Shown here one piece after another: positions 39,490 to 47,981 of a stretch of 64,000 bases of DNA (its first letter is position 1; every line of letters begins with the position of its first letter). Source of the stretch: Companilactobacillus huachuanensis (GTDB lineage Bacteria > Bacillota > Bacilli > Lactobacillales > Lactobacillaceae); the NCBI RefSeq assembly GCF_005404815.1, contig NZ_BJDF01000012.1:43205-107204 (forward strand). Reading direction: 5' to 3'. The notes beneath the pieces are model-generated. The model was given only the letters and a program-made list of their open reading frames with translations. It was not told the DNA's origin and made no database searches. The translations under genes were made by a program, and so were the position numbers.

Positions 39490-40254
39490 CTAGTATTTAC
39501 CAGTTTTCACAGTAAATACTTTAGAATCATTATGCCTTTCTCCCTTTGCAGGCTTATTTTTGCTCCAAGTCTCATACATGCCACGATAATCAGAATAATC
39601 CTTAAACATATTATTTCTAATGGATTTGGGAATCGACTCCCAATCAACAAAATTCATTCTGGAAACATATATTCCTCGATGTTCGACCATCGCATATGGC
39701 TTATTAATTGGTGGTAATCCCCCATAAAATGTTAAGAATGAAGAGTTTCCCCAAGCATCGTCTGTCACAACCATATTTTTGAATGGTGCACCCAAAACTT
39801 TCTTGGTTTTATTATTGCCAACTTGCACACGAGCAAGCTCTGAATCTGTGGCATTTTTTTCGGTCGGCAACGTAGCATAACCGATTTTGGTCTTGATCAA
39901 CGGATTGAACCGGTCAACTGTCTCATTTTGATATTGATACGTTGATAAAAATCCATATCCACCGGCAATTATTGCAACACAAACTGCTAGAACTATCAAT
40001 GATCTCTTATAAACTTTCTTTAACTTCAAATCCTTATCAATTTTTTCCACTGTTTTGGTATCTCCCTTTAAAAAATCATCTAAGGATACATTCAAAACAG
40101 AACTAAGATTGATCAATAATGAAATATCAGGATAAGTCCGACTAGTCTCCCAACTTGAAATCGTCTTGTCAGAAACGTTTAATTTCAAAGCCAACTGTTT
40201 CTGAGTTAAATTTTCTTGCTTACGATATTTCTTCAATTGCTCACTTAATTCCAT
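39490..40254 (-). CDS. Xre-family regulator with a transmembrane segment and extracellular domain
   Basis: The 254-residue protein has an N-terminal Xre helix-turn-helix (residues ~3-60; Q-K-Q-L-A-L-K-L-N-V-S-D-K-T-I-S-S-W-E), a membrane helix at about 83-103, and a C-terminal region of ~150 residues that I do not recognise. The layout suggests a membrane-tethered regulator. ATG 40252-40254 is chosen for the GAGGAG 7 nt upstream; the frame to 40269 is longer. Single gene, with repeat D at its 3' side. Confidence 0.7.
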   Translation of the reverse strand: MELSEQLKKYRKQENLTQKQLALKLNVSDKTISSWETSRTYPDISLLINLSSVLNVSLDDFLKGDTKTVEKIDKDLKLKKVYKRSLIVLAVCVAIIAGGYGFLSTYQYQNETVDRFNPLIKTKIGYATLPTEKNATDSELARVQVGNNKTKKVLGAPFKNMVVTDDAWGNSSFLTFYGGLPPINKPYAMVEHRGIYVSRMNFVDWESIPKSIRNNMFKDYSDYRGMYETWSKNKPAKGERHNDSKVFTVKTGKY

Positions 40255-40366
40255 CCCTCTGCTCCTCAAAACTTATTTAAAAGGTGTTGTTATATATATA
40301 CCATCCGCTAAACGTGGAACTCAATAGATTCATTGTCTATTGCTTGTAGAATTAACTCTAGGGACA

Positions 40367-40396
40367 AAAAAAGCAGGCGCTATAACGGCGCTTGCT
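40367..40396 (-). terminator. Terminator of tagO
   Basis: On the minus strand AGCAAGCGC / GCGCCTGCT pairs with one mismatch and is followed by TTTTTTT. The stem starts at the tagO stop codon. Confidence 0.8.
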
Positions 40397-41489
40397 AATC
40401 TTTCTTTTCTAATCGTTTCACAAATCTTTGAATTGCTTTTAATAACGGCTGTCGATTATCACCTAATAGCCCAATCGATTCGATAAAGAGTTCCAAGCCG
40501 AACAAGACACCAACTGTCAATAACACGCTGCCCCACAATGTTGATAGTGGATAAAGCATTGAGATAAAGGCGAAAACCAATGATAAGCCATAGATAACTA
40601 ACACTGTTTGTCGATGTGACAAGCCTAACTGCATCAATCTGTGGTGCAAATGATGTTTATCCGCTTGCATAATTGGCTTTTTGTTCAATAATCGTCTCAA
40701 AATCGCATAAACTGTATCAGTAATTGGCACACCCATAATTACAACAGGCATTAACAATGTGATAAATGTGACATTCTTCAAACCTTTGAGTGAGAAAACG
40801 GCCATCATGAAGCCTATGAACAACGAACCCGTATCCCCTAAGAAGATACTGGCCGGGTGGAAATTATGTGGTAGAAAGCCAACTAGAGCCGCTACCATGG
40901 CAAAAATCCAAATGGCTACATAAACGTTAGTCATATTCAAGAAAAAGTATGCCATGACTCCCATAGTGAACAAAGCAATGATTGAAACACCAGTAGCCAA
41001 ACCATCTAATCCATCAATTAGATTGACCGCATTTGTGATTGCAATAATCCAAATGATTGTGATTGGTAAACTCCACCATCCTAATTCAAATGAACCAATC
41101 AGTGGCAACGTTACTTCATTCATTCTGATTCCAGCTAAGAAATAAATCACCAAAGCCGCAGCAAAAATACCTGCCAACTTAGCTTTTGGCGACAACTCAC
41201 GAATATCATCAATGATACCCGTTAAAATGATAATACATTCAGCTAAGAAAACACTAAACAACTCGTGCGTTGGAAATTGTTCTCGCAATAACACAAACGT
41301 TGAGAAGTTAAACGCAATAAAAATAGCCAGACCACCCATTGTAGGCATTGGCTTGATATTTACACGCCGAGCGTTAGGTTTATCCACAGCTCCCAAAATA
41401 TAAGCTAATTTCACTACGAAAGGAGTTATCGCAGCCGATAGGATCATCGTTAAAAATAATTTTACTATTACACTAAACATACCCGACAT
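40395..41489 (-). CDS. tagO: Undecaprenyl-phosphate N-acetylglucosaminyl 1-phosphate transferase (TagO/WecA type)
   Basis: The 364-residue protein of the MraY/WecA family has about ten hydrophobic helices and the catalytic segments D-D-I-R-E-L-S, N-L-I-D-G-L-D-G-L-A and G-D-T-G-S-L-F-I-G. The H-H-L-H-H-R-L motif distinguishes TagO/WecA from MraY. It starts synthesis of wall teichoic acid or polysaccharide by loading GlcNAc-1-P onto undecaprenyl phosphate. Single gene with its own terminator. The ribosome binding site is weak. Confidence 0.92.
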   Translation of the reverse strand: MSGMFSVIVKLFLTMILSAAITPFVVKLAYILGAVDKPNARRVNIKPMPTMGGLAIFIAFNFSTFVLLREQFPTHELFSVFLAECIIILTGIIDDIRELSPKAKLAGIFAAALVIYFLAGIRMNEVTLPLIGSFELGWWSLPITIIWIIAITNAVNLIDGLDGLATGVSIIALFTMGVMAYFFLNMTNVYVAIWIFAMVAALVGFLPHNFHPASIFLGDTGSLFIGFMMAVFSLKGLKNVTFITLLMPVVIMGVPITDTVYAILRRLLNKKPIMQADKHHLHHRLMQLGLSHRQTVLVIYGLSLVFAFISMLYPLSTLWGSVLLTVGVLFGLELFIESIGLLGDNRQPLLKAIQRFVKRLEKKD

Positions 41490-41560
41490 TTTTAGAAAAA
41501 CTCACTTTCCATTAATAGAACAATTATACAATACCCTACGCCTATTCCAAAAAGAAATTA

Positions 41561-41593
41561 AAAAAGAGCGTACCTTTTCGATACACCCCTCAA
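41561..41593 (-). terminator. Terminator of rny
   Basis: On the minus strand GAG-GG-GTGTA and TACGC-CTC pair with G-U pairs and a small bulge, followed by TTTTTT. A moderate hairpin, correctly placed after the rny stop. Confidence 0.55.
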
Positions 41594-41596
41594 TAA

Positions 41597-43162
41597 TTAT
41601 TTCGCTAATTCGACTTTTCTGATTTCACGAACAACTGTAACTTTAATATGACCTGGATATTCAAGGTTATCTTCAATTTCACCCTTCATATCACGAGCTA
41701 AAATCGCAGCTTGATCATCGGAAATTTCTTCTGGCTTAACCATGACACGAATCTCATGACCCGCTTGAATAGCATAACTATGATCAACACCCTCGTGCTT
41801 GTTTGCAATTTCTTCTAGTTTTTCAAGACGGTGGATATAATTCTCCATCGACTCTGATCTAGCGCCGGGACGTGATGCCGAAATAGCATCAGCCGCAGCA
41901 ACGATTGTTGCAATTAATGATGTTGGTTCCACATCCCCATGATGTGAAGCAATCGTATTAATGACTACTTCTGGTTCTTTATACTTAGTTGCGATATCCA
42001 CGCCAATTTCAACGTGGGAACCATCAACTTCACGATCGATAGCTTTACCGATATCGTGCAATAAACCTGCTCGTTTTGCTAACATAACATCTTCACCCAT
42101 TTCAGCAGCCATTACAGCGGATAATTTAGCTACTTCAATAGAGTGATTCAAAACATTTTGACCGTAACTCGTACGATATTCCATTCGTCCAATAATCTTG
42201 ATTAAATCTGGATTCATTGAGCTGATTCCCAAACTATAAACAGTTTGTTCACCGACCTCACGAATATGATCATCCATTTCTTTTCTGGACTTGTCGACCA
42301 TTTCCTCAATACGTGCAGGATGGATTCGACCATCTTCAATCAATTTCTCCAAAGCCATTCGAGCAATTTCTCGTCTGACAGGATCATAACCACTCAAAGC
42401 GACCGCTTCTGGGGTATCATCAATAATCAAATCAACACCAGTAAGCGCTTCAATAGTACGGATATTTCTACCCTCACGACCAATGATTCTCCCCTTCATG
42501 TCTTCATTAGGCAATGTGACGGTCGTTACAGTTGATTCAGAAACTGTATCAGCTGCACTTCTTTGAATAGCAGCAACAATTAAAGCTTTAGCATCCTTTT
42601 CAGAACGTTGTTTAGCTTGTTCGTCACTTTCTTGAATCATCTTGGCACGTTCATGGACTAATTCTTTGTTCAACTTATCAAGAATAATCTTTCTTGCTTG
42701 TTCACGAGTTAAGTTACTTACTCTTGTCAGCTCCGCTTGCTGTTCTTTAAGAGTATCAGTCAATTGTTTATCTTTTTCATCAAGTTTATGTTGTCGTGCT
42801 GAAACATTGTTCTCATTGTTTTCGATATTTTCCTCACGCTTTTCAAGCGATTGGTCTTTTTTATCCAAAATGTCTTGTCGTTCAAGAACTCTATTCTCTT
42901 GTTTTTGAACATCGCGGCGGCGTTCTTTCAATTCATCTTCTTGTTTTTCACGATATTGATGAATCTCATCTTTGGCTTCTAGCAAAGTTTCTTTTTTTAG
43001 AGACTTAGCAGCCTTTTTTGCGTCTGAAACGATATCCCCAGCAGTTTGTTTTGCTTGTGAAAGTTTTTTCTCGTACGCGTCCTTACAGAGAGCATATCCG
43101 AAAAGGACCCCTACGATTAATGTTACTATAGCGAAAGAGAAGGTTATGATAGCAGGATACAT
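41597..43162 (-). CDS. rny: Ribonuclease Y
   Basis: The 521-residue endoribonuclease starts mRNA decay in Firmicutes. It has an N-terminal membrane helix (residues ~4-24), a long charged coiled coil (~30-200), a KH domain ([12 protein letters not shown]) and an HD domain with [10 protein letters not shown]. Length is typical. GGAGGTGATGGC precedes the ATG. It follows recA but has its own promoter. Confidence 0.96.
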   Translation of the reverse strand: MYPAIITFSFAIVTLIVGVLFGYALCKDAYEKKLSQAKQTAGDIVSDAKKAAKSLKKETLLEAKDEIHQYREKQEDELKERRRDVQKQENRVLERQDILDKKDQSLEKREENIENNENNVSARQHKLDEKDKQLTDTLKEQQAELTRVSNLTREQARKIILDKLNKELVHERAKMIQESDEQAKQRSEKDAKALIVAAIQRSAADTVSESTVTTVTLPNEDMKGRIIGREGRNIRTIEALTGVDLIIDDTPEAVALSGYDPVRREIARMALEKLIEDGRIHPARIEEMVDKSRKEMDDHIREVGEQTVYSLGISSMNPDLIKIIGRMEYRTSYGQNVLNHSIEVAKLSAVMAAEMGEDVMLAKRAGLLHDIGKAIDREVDGSHVEIGVDIATKYKEPEVVINTIASHHGDVEPTSLIATIVAAADAISASRPGARSESMENYIHRLEKLEEIANKHEGVDHSYAIQAGHEIRVMVKPEEISDDQAAILARDMKGEIEDNLEYPGHIKVTVVREIRKVELAK

Positions 43163-43239
43163 GCCATCACCTCCATGTTTGCTTTTAAGAAAATTTGTTT
43201 GTAAAACATATATGTTACAGAATATTTACATACAACTTA

Positions 43240-43267
43240 ATATTATAGAATAAATATGACCTGTCAA
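43240..43267 (-). promoter_or_regulatory. Promoter of rny
   Basis: The minus strand reads TTGACA (43262-43267), 16-bp spacer, TAATAT (43240-43245), about 80 bp before the start codon. Confidence 0.65.
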
Positions 43268-43277
43268 CCAAATAAAA

Positions 43278-43312
43278 CTAAAAAAAGAGACTTAATCAGC
43301 CTCTTTTTTTAT
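43278..43312 (-). terminator. Terminator of recA
   Basis: On the minus strand AGAGGCTGATTAAGTCTCT forms a short hairpin with a TTTTTTT tail just after the recA stop codon. Confidence 0.65.
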
Positions 43313-44487
43313 TATTCAGTTTCTTTTTTGTCTGTATCAAGCTTCAAATCGATGTTATTATCATCTTTTTTTGCTTTTGAATCAGTTTTTGAGTCTGATT
43401 TTGAATCTGCCTTTGAGTCAGTCTTACCAACTGTCTTATTAGATGCGTCATCATCTTTAGCCTTTTCGTCTTTGGCTTTTTCGTCCTCAGGTTTACCATC
43501 CATGTTATATGCAGCACGAACCTTAAGCTTGATTTCTTCCATCTTGTCAGCATTTTCCGCCAAGTAGGCTTTAGCATTCTCACGACCTTGACCAATACGT
43601 TCATCACCGTATGAATACCATGAACCAGACTTGTCGATAATATCTTTATCAACAGCCATATCGACTAATTCACCTGTTTGGGAAATACCATGACCATACA
43701 TAATATCAACCAAAGCAACCTTGAAAGGTGGGGCAACCTTGTTCTTTACGACTTTAATCTTTGTACGATTACCAATTACATCAGAACCGTCCTTAATTTG
43801 TTCAGCACGACGTACTTCAAGTCTGATTGTTGCATAGAACTTCAAAGCACGGCCACCAGGTGTAGTTTCTGGGTTACCAAACATGATACCAACTTTTTCA
43901 CGAATTTGATTAATGAAAAGAGCGATAGTCTTAGTCTTATTGATTGAGCCAGAAAGCTTACGCAAAGCTTGTGACATCAATCTAGCTTGTAGACCAACAT
44001 GAGCATCACCCATATCGCCTTCAATTTCAGCACGTGGAACTAAGGCAGCAACGGAATCGACAACGACGATATCAACGGCACCACTGGAAACCAAGGCATC
44101 AGCAATTTCAAGTCCTTGTTCACCAGTATCAGGTTGTGATAGCAATAAGTCATCAATATTAACACCCAAAGCGGTAGCATATGCAGGATCCATCGCATTT
44201 TCAGCATCAATATAAGCAGCAGTACCACCTTGCTTTTGTACTTCAGCAACGGCATGGAGAGCTACAGTTGTTTTACCAGAACTTTCAGGTCCATAGATTT
44301 CTACGATTCTTCCTCGTGGAAAACCACCGACACCAAGCGCGTTATCAAGGGCTAGTGAACCAGTAGAAACAGTTGAGATTTGGGTATTGAGATCATCACC
44401 CATTCTCATAATGGCCCCTTTACCAAAATCTTTTTCAATCTTTTTTAAGGCTACATCTAAAGCCTTTTGTCGTTCATCTTTAGCCAA
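43312..44487 (-). CDS. recA: Recombinase RecA
   Basis: The 391-residue protein has Walker A G-P-E-S-S-G-K-T (residues 66-73), Walker [10 protein letters not shown] and the DNA-binding loops L1/L2. It catalyses strand exchange and stimulates LexA cleavage. The last ~55 residues form an unusually long, low-complexity tail of K/D/S units ([13 protein letters not shown]) after the normal RecA end. An SOS box and promoter lie just upstream, after cinA. Confidence 0.97.
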   Translation of the reverse strand: MAKDERQKALDVALKKIEKDFGKGAIMRMGDDLNTQISTVSTGSLALDNALGVGGFPRGRIVEIYGPESSGKTTVALHAVAEVQKQGGTAAYIDAENAMDPAYATALGVNIDDLLLSQPDTGEQGLEIADALVSSGAVDIVVVDSVAALVPRAEIEGDMGDAHVGLQARLMSQALRKLSGSINKTKTIALFINQIREKVGIMFGNPETTPGGRALKFYATIRLEVRRAEQIKDGSDVIGNRTKIKVVKNKVAPPFKVALVDIMYGHGISQTGELVDMAVDKDIIDKSGSWYSYGDERIGQGRENAKAYLAENADKMEEIKLKVRAAYNMDGKPEDEKAKDEKAKDDDASNKTVGKTDSKADSKSDSKTDSKAKKDDNNIDLKLDTDKKETE

Positions 44488-44520
44488 ATTGCTTTCCTCC
44501 TAATGCATTCATCACTAGAT

Positions 44521-44575
44521 ATATTATTAGTAATTCATCAAAAAAGCAAGAAAAAAGCGAACAAATGTTTGTTCG
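44521..44575 (-). promoter_or_regulatory. recA promoter and LexA/DinR box
   Basis: The minus strand reads TTGCTT-N17-TAATAT (44544-44549, 44521-44526). Upstream, CGAACAAATGTTTGTTCG (44558-44575) is a perfect outer palindrome, and its first 14 bases match the LexA consensus CGAACRNRYGTTCG at 13 positions. It begins at the base after the cinA stop codon. RecA autoregulation through LexA is inferred. Confidence 0.75.
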
Positions 44576-45118
44576 TTATATTATTTCTTGAACGAGAGCA
44601 AATCCGCAAAGAACTGACTTCTCACGAATCGCCTGTCTAGAGCCTGTAAAATGAAATTCTTTAACAATTTCAGTATTATCTTTACCGTTATAAGCGCCGA
44701 TAAAAACTGTCCCCACAGGATTTCCCTCCAATGGATCAGGACCAGCAACACCAGTAAATCCCACGCCAATATCAGCCGATAATTTCTTAGCAGACAAATT
44801 GGCCATTGCACGAGCGACTGGTGCGCTGACAACAGTATTTTGCTCAATTAGCTGTGGATCCATCCCTAATAGTTCAATTTTAACATTATCGGCATAGGTA
44901 ACAAAACCACCGTCAAAGACGTTAGAAGCTCCAGGAATCGATGCTACAGTCGCCTGGAACATTCCTGCAGTCAAACTTTCAGCTGCTGTGATTTTCAATT
45001 GCTTTTTTTTCAGCAAACCGACCGTTTGTTTAGCTAAATTGCTAAATTCAACGGGCACACCAGATTCAAAATCAGCCATTTCAACAGTACTTAAAATTTC
45101 AGCTACTTTATCCTTCAT
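44576..45118 (-). CDS. cinA: CinA C-terminal-domain protein (nicotinamide-nucleotide amidase type)
   Basis: The 180-residue protein consists only of the CinA C-terminal domain (A-E-S-L-T-A-G, G-F-V-T-Y, G-V-A-G-P-D), which in the family deamidates nicotinamide mononucleotide. The N-terminal COG1058 domain of full CinA is absent and no upstream remnant is seen. It retains the conserved place between pgsA and recA. ATG 45116-45118 is chosen for the AGAGAG ribosome binding site. Confidence 0.85.
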   Translation of the reverse strand: MKDKVAEILSTVEMADFESGVPVEFSNLAKQTVGLLKKKQLKITAAESLTAGMFQATVASIPGASNVFDGGFVTYADNVKIELLGMDPQLIEQNTVVSAPVARAMANLSAKKLSADIGVGFTGVAGPDPLEGNPVGTVFIGAYNGKDNTEIVKEFHFTGSRQAIREKSVLCGFALVQEII

Positions 45119-45141
45119 TGCTCTCTCTTCCAAACTACGTA

Positions 45142-45726
45142 TTATGATTTAAAAATTTCGCGACTTTGCCAGAAATAATCAGCACCAGAATAAATTGTAA
45201 AGATCAAACAGATATATAAGAAAATCTCACCGATGGGAATATTGATGGCAGAGAAGAAAATATTGTGCATCAATAAGAAGATGATTGCAAGCATTTGCGT
45301 TGTAGTTTTAATCTTACCAGGCATTTGAGCAGCCATGACCTTACCACCGACTTCCAAAACAATCGTTCTCAAACCAGTAACAGCCAATTCACGACAAACG
45401 ATAATTGCAACTACCCAAGCCGGAGCCATTTTGAAACTTACAAGGAAGATAAAAGCAGTCATAACAAGCATTTTATCTGCCAAAGTATCAGCAAATTTAC
45501 CGAAATTAGAAACCAAATTATATTTACGAGCAATTTTACCATCAAGCAAATCTGTCAGTGAAGCCACTACGAAAACAACAGCGGCCAAGACGTGATTGAT
45601 AGGAATCAAATCATTAGCAACATAGATGTCTCCCAATCCAGACCAATTAAAAGCTAACAAGATAATGAATACTGGAATTAAAATAATTCGTAGCATTGTT
45701 AATTTATTTGGTACATTCCAAACCAT
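45142..45726 (-). CDS. pgsA: CDP-diacylglycerol-glycerol-3-phosphate 3-phosphatidyltransferase
   Basis: The 194-residue membrane enzyme makes phosphatidylglycerol phosphate. Its CDP-alcohol phosphotransferase signature runs D-x-x-D-G-x-x-A-R...G-x-x-x-D-x-x-x-D (D-L-L-D-G-K-I-A-R then G-K-F-A-D-T-L-A-D-K). Start N-V-P-N-K-L-T is typical. GGAGG precedes the ATG. Repeat copy F lies 34 bp upstream of the start, between pgsA and rodZ. Confidence 0.95.
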   Translation of the reverse strand: MVWNVPNKLTMLRIILIPVFIILLAFNWSGLGDIYVANDLIPINHVLAAVVFVVASLTDLLDGKIARKYNLVSNFGKFADTLADKMLVMTAFIFLVSFKMAPAWVVAIIVCRELAVTGLRTIVLEVGGKVMAAQMPGKIKTTTQMLAIIFLLMHNIFFSAINIPIGEIFLYICLIFTIYSGADYFWQSREIFKS

Positions 45727-45760
45727 TTAAAATTTCCTCCATACTGTTATATATATATTT

Positions 45761-45935
45761 GCCGCCTCTGGCTGTCAGCAATATAGTCGCTGTGAGGACC
45801 GGTTCGAGCCAAGGTCTCGAACCTCGCTTTGAAGCCTTGCCAGAGTTCGGCAAGGCTCCAAAGTCGTCCTGTGGTGTAATGGCTAAAGCCATAACGCCAC
45901 CTTCACTGCTGACTACATTGCTGACAGCCAGAGGC
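45761..45935 (+). repeat. Cloverleaf repeat copy F (best-paired example)
   Basis: This 175-bp copy is compact. P1 has 19 perfect pairs (GCCTCTGGCTGTCAGCAAT with 45917-45935) and continues through TAGTC/GACTA and GTGAGG/CCTTCAC. P2 is GGTTCGAG (45801-45808) with CTCGAACC (45816-45823). P3 is CTTTG..GCCTTGCC with GGCAAGGC..CAAAG. P4 spans 45871-45900, with GTGGTGTAATGGC against GCCATAACGCCAC. The P1 sequence is unrelated to copies A, D, H and I. It lies upstream of pgsA in the opposite sense. The following 155 bp to copy G are AT-rich, with only an AAATAACAA/TTGTTATTT hairpin. Confidence 0.85.
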
Positions 45936-46090
45936 TAGTGTATCTTCTGATAATCAATTATTATCTTAATGTAAAAGCGTTAAATAACAATATAATAATT
46001 AAATTACGTTGTTATTTGGTATATATGTTTAATTGCTCTGAATTTTAGTTATTTAAATATTTAAATATCAAATATCAGACCAACAACAAA

Positions 46091-46276
46091 CTAGCCACAG
46101 GTTTCGAGGGAGTGAGTCCGCAGTGAGGGTGGCGTTAGGACGGGCGAACTTCCCGTTCTTACACCACTAGGACGATTTTGAGATGCGGGTTTCAGCTCAA
46201 AATCGAGGGTCGAGACCGCTCCCCAGGCTCGAGCCGGTCCTCACAGCAGACTCAACTCCCTCGAAACCTGTGGCGG
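46091..46276 (-). repeat. Cloverleaf repeat copy G
   Basis: This 186-bp copy is sense on the minus strand. P1 pairs CCACAGGTTTCGAGGGAGT with its complement (19 bp), then GAGTC/GACTC and GTGAGG/CCTCAC. P2 is GGCTCGAG / CTCGACCC. P3 is CGATTTTGAG... / ...CTCAAAATCG. P4 is longer than in other copies (ACGGG / CCCGT in the distal part). It lies downstream of the rodZ terminator in the same sense as rodZ, and faces copy F 155 bp away. Confidence 0.82.
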
Positions 46277-46299
46277 CATCCTTAAAAAAAACCAACCAA

Positions 46300-46345
46300 T
46301 AAAATAATGGTGTCTACCCCAAAAGATTAGACACCATTATTTTAT
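46300..46345 (-). terminator. Terminator of rodZ
   Basis: AATAATGGTGTCT / AGACACCATTATT pairs over about 16 bp with A/T runs on both sides; it abuts the rodZ stop codon. Confidence 0.85.
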
Positions 46346-47190
46346 TTTTCAATATTAAATGTCAAAGTTCTAACAATAGTGCTGCCACTCTGCACTTTTG
46401 ACAAATCAACGGCTTTTCCATCAATTGTCACCTTAGTGTTTGTAACATTACCTGTTTGAACTGTGAATGTTGTTGTATCACTTGGTACTGTTGTTGACTT
46501 CTTTTCACCAGAGCTCAAAGCCTGTTGCCAAGTTGTATTTGAGCCTTCACTAAATTGAACCCAAGCTTGACCACCACTACCTTCAACAACGACTTTTAAG
46601 CCTGAAGTTGGAGCATTTGTAATAGTATAAGTACCTTCGGTTGAAGATTCCTTAACTGTTACTTCTTTGGTTGCAGTTTTAGTTGCAGCCTTTTTAGTTG
46701 TAGTGCTCTTTGTCGTCGTCTTCTTAGTAGTTTTCTTTGTTGTTTGCGTTGTGTTGTCCTTAGGAATTGTCACACTTGAAGCACTTTGATTACGGTGTAC
46801 CATTCCAAATGCAATTACAGCAATGATAACAATCACTACCAAACCAACTACGATTTGAGGAATGTAATTACCCAAATTTGAGAAGAATGAATTGGATTCT
46901 TCTTTGATCGTACGAGTTTTGGTTTCCTCAGGAGTTGATTCTTGAGTTGGTTGTGAATTAGGGATATCTGCCTTGTACTCTTCCAACAAGTCGTCACTTG
47001 AGATACCAACGGCATCAGAATATTGCTTGATAAAAGCACGAACATAGAAATCACCAGGAAGATGGTCAAATTGACCTTCTTCAATAGCAATTAAATATCT
47101 CTTTTGAATTTTGGTGATTTGTTGTAAATCATCAATTGTATAACCCTTTTTGATACGAGCATTTCTTAACTTTTGGCCAATTTCGTCCAT
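46342..47190 (-). CDS. rodZ: RodZ-like cell-shape protein (HTH_25, DUF4115)
   Basis: The 282-residue protein has an N-terminal Xre-like helix-turn-helix (I-G-Q-K-L-R-N-A-R, residues 4-70), a membrane helix at about 112-131, a Thr/Lys-rich linker (~145-180) and a C-terminal DUF4115 domain outside the membrane. RodZ links the elongation machinery to the envelope. Its place between ymfI and pgsA is conserved in Firmicutes. Confidence 0.88.
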   Translation of the reverse strand: MDEIGQKLRNARIKKGYTIDDLQQITKIQKRYLIAIEEGQFDHLPGDFYVRAFIKQYSDAVGISSDDLLEEYKADIPNSQPTQESTPEETKTRTIKEESNSFFSNLGNYIPQIVVGLVVIVIIAVIAFGMVHRNQSASSVTIPKDNTTQTTKKTTKKTTTKSTTTKKAATKTATKEVTVKESSTEGTYTITNAPTSGLKVVVEGSGGQAWVQFSEGSNTTWQQALSSGEKKSTTVPSDTTTFTVQTGNVTNTKVTIDGKAVDLSKVQSGSTIVRTLTFNIEK

Positions 47191-47255
47191 TATTTACCAC
47201 CGATTAACTAATTTTTCTAAGTATAACATATATTATTATCCAACTACTAGCGAGC

Positions 47256-47978
47256 CTAAAGCAACCAACCACCAGCAAAATATATCGTTTGCCCAGTCAG
47301 ATAATTTGATTTGATATTGACTAAATAACTGACTAAATCAGCTATCTCATCGGGATTTGCCAACCGATCAGCTGGTATTTCATCCTTAACACTTTCAAGA
47401 TCCTCATTGGAGAATTCTTGGGTATTCATTTTGGTATTCACTGCCCCAGGAGCCACAACATTGACGGACAATCCGAGAGATGCGACCTCTTTGGCATATG
47501 CATCCGCAAACGATGACATCGCACCTTTAACGGTACTGTAAACAACTTCCATCGCTGAACCCACTTTGCCATAGATCGAGCCAATAAATACTACCCGACC
47601 ATGATGGGTCTTAGCTAACTTATCTTGAAGCTGTTTCAAAATCAAAATCGGTAACTTCACGTGAATGTTCCACAGTGAATCAATCTCCGACTCTGAAATA
47701 TCGACAAGCAACTTATAGTAAGTATTACCTTGAGCAAAGACGACGGCATCCAGACCAAAAATCTGTTTAGTTAAATCGTCCACTTTATCGTGTTCCATAT
47801 CGAATTTGATAGGAATGAAATCCTGTTTAGGATACTTTTCCACTAGTTCCGTTCGCAACTTGTCAATTCGCTCATAATTGCGATTGTAATGCAAATACAG
47901 TGACCAGCCTTTTGCAGCCAGATTCTTAGCAGTACTAGTTCCAATATCGCCAGAACTGCCCATAACTAATGCATACAT
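47256..47978 (-). CDS. ymfI: SDR-family oxidoreductase YmfI
   Basis: The 240-residue short-chain dehydrogenase has the NAD(P)-binding G-S-S-G-D-I-G-T (residues 8-15) and the catalytic Y-S-T-V-K. It resembles FabG-like enzymes but sits in the ymfF-ymfH-ymfI cluster, whose substrate is unknown. It starts 3 bp after ymfH with AGGAAG as ribosome binding site. Confidence 0.88.
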   Translation of the reverse strand: MYALVMGSSGDIGTSTAKNLAAKGWSLYLHYNRNYERIDKLRTELVEKYPKQDFIPIKFDMEHDKVDDLTKQIFGLDAVVFAQGNTYYKLLVDISESEIDSLWNIHVKLPILILKQLQDKLAKTHHGRVVFIGSIYGKVGSAMEVVYSTVKGAMSSFADAYAKEVASLGLSVNVVAPGAVNTKMNTQEFSNEDLESVKDEIPADRLANPDEIADLVSYLVNIKSNYLTGQTIYFAGGWLL

Positions 47979-47981
47979 TTT

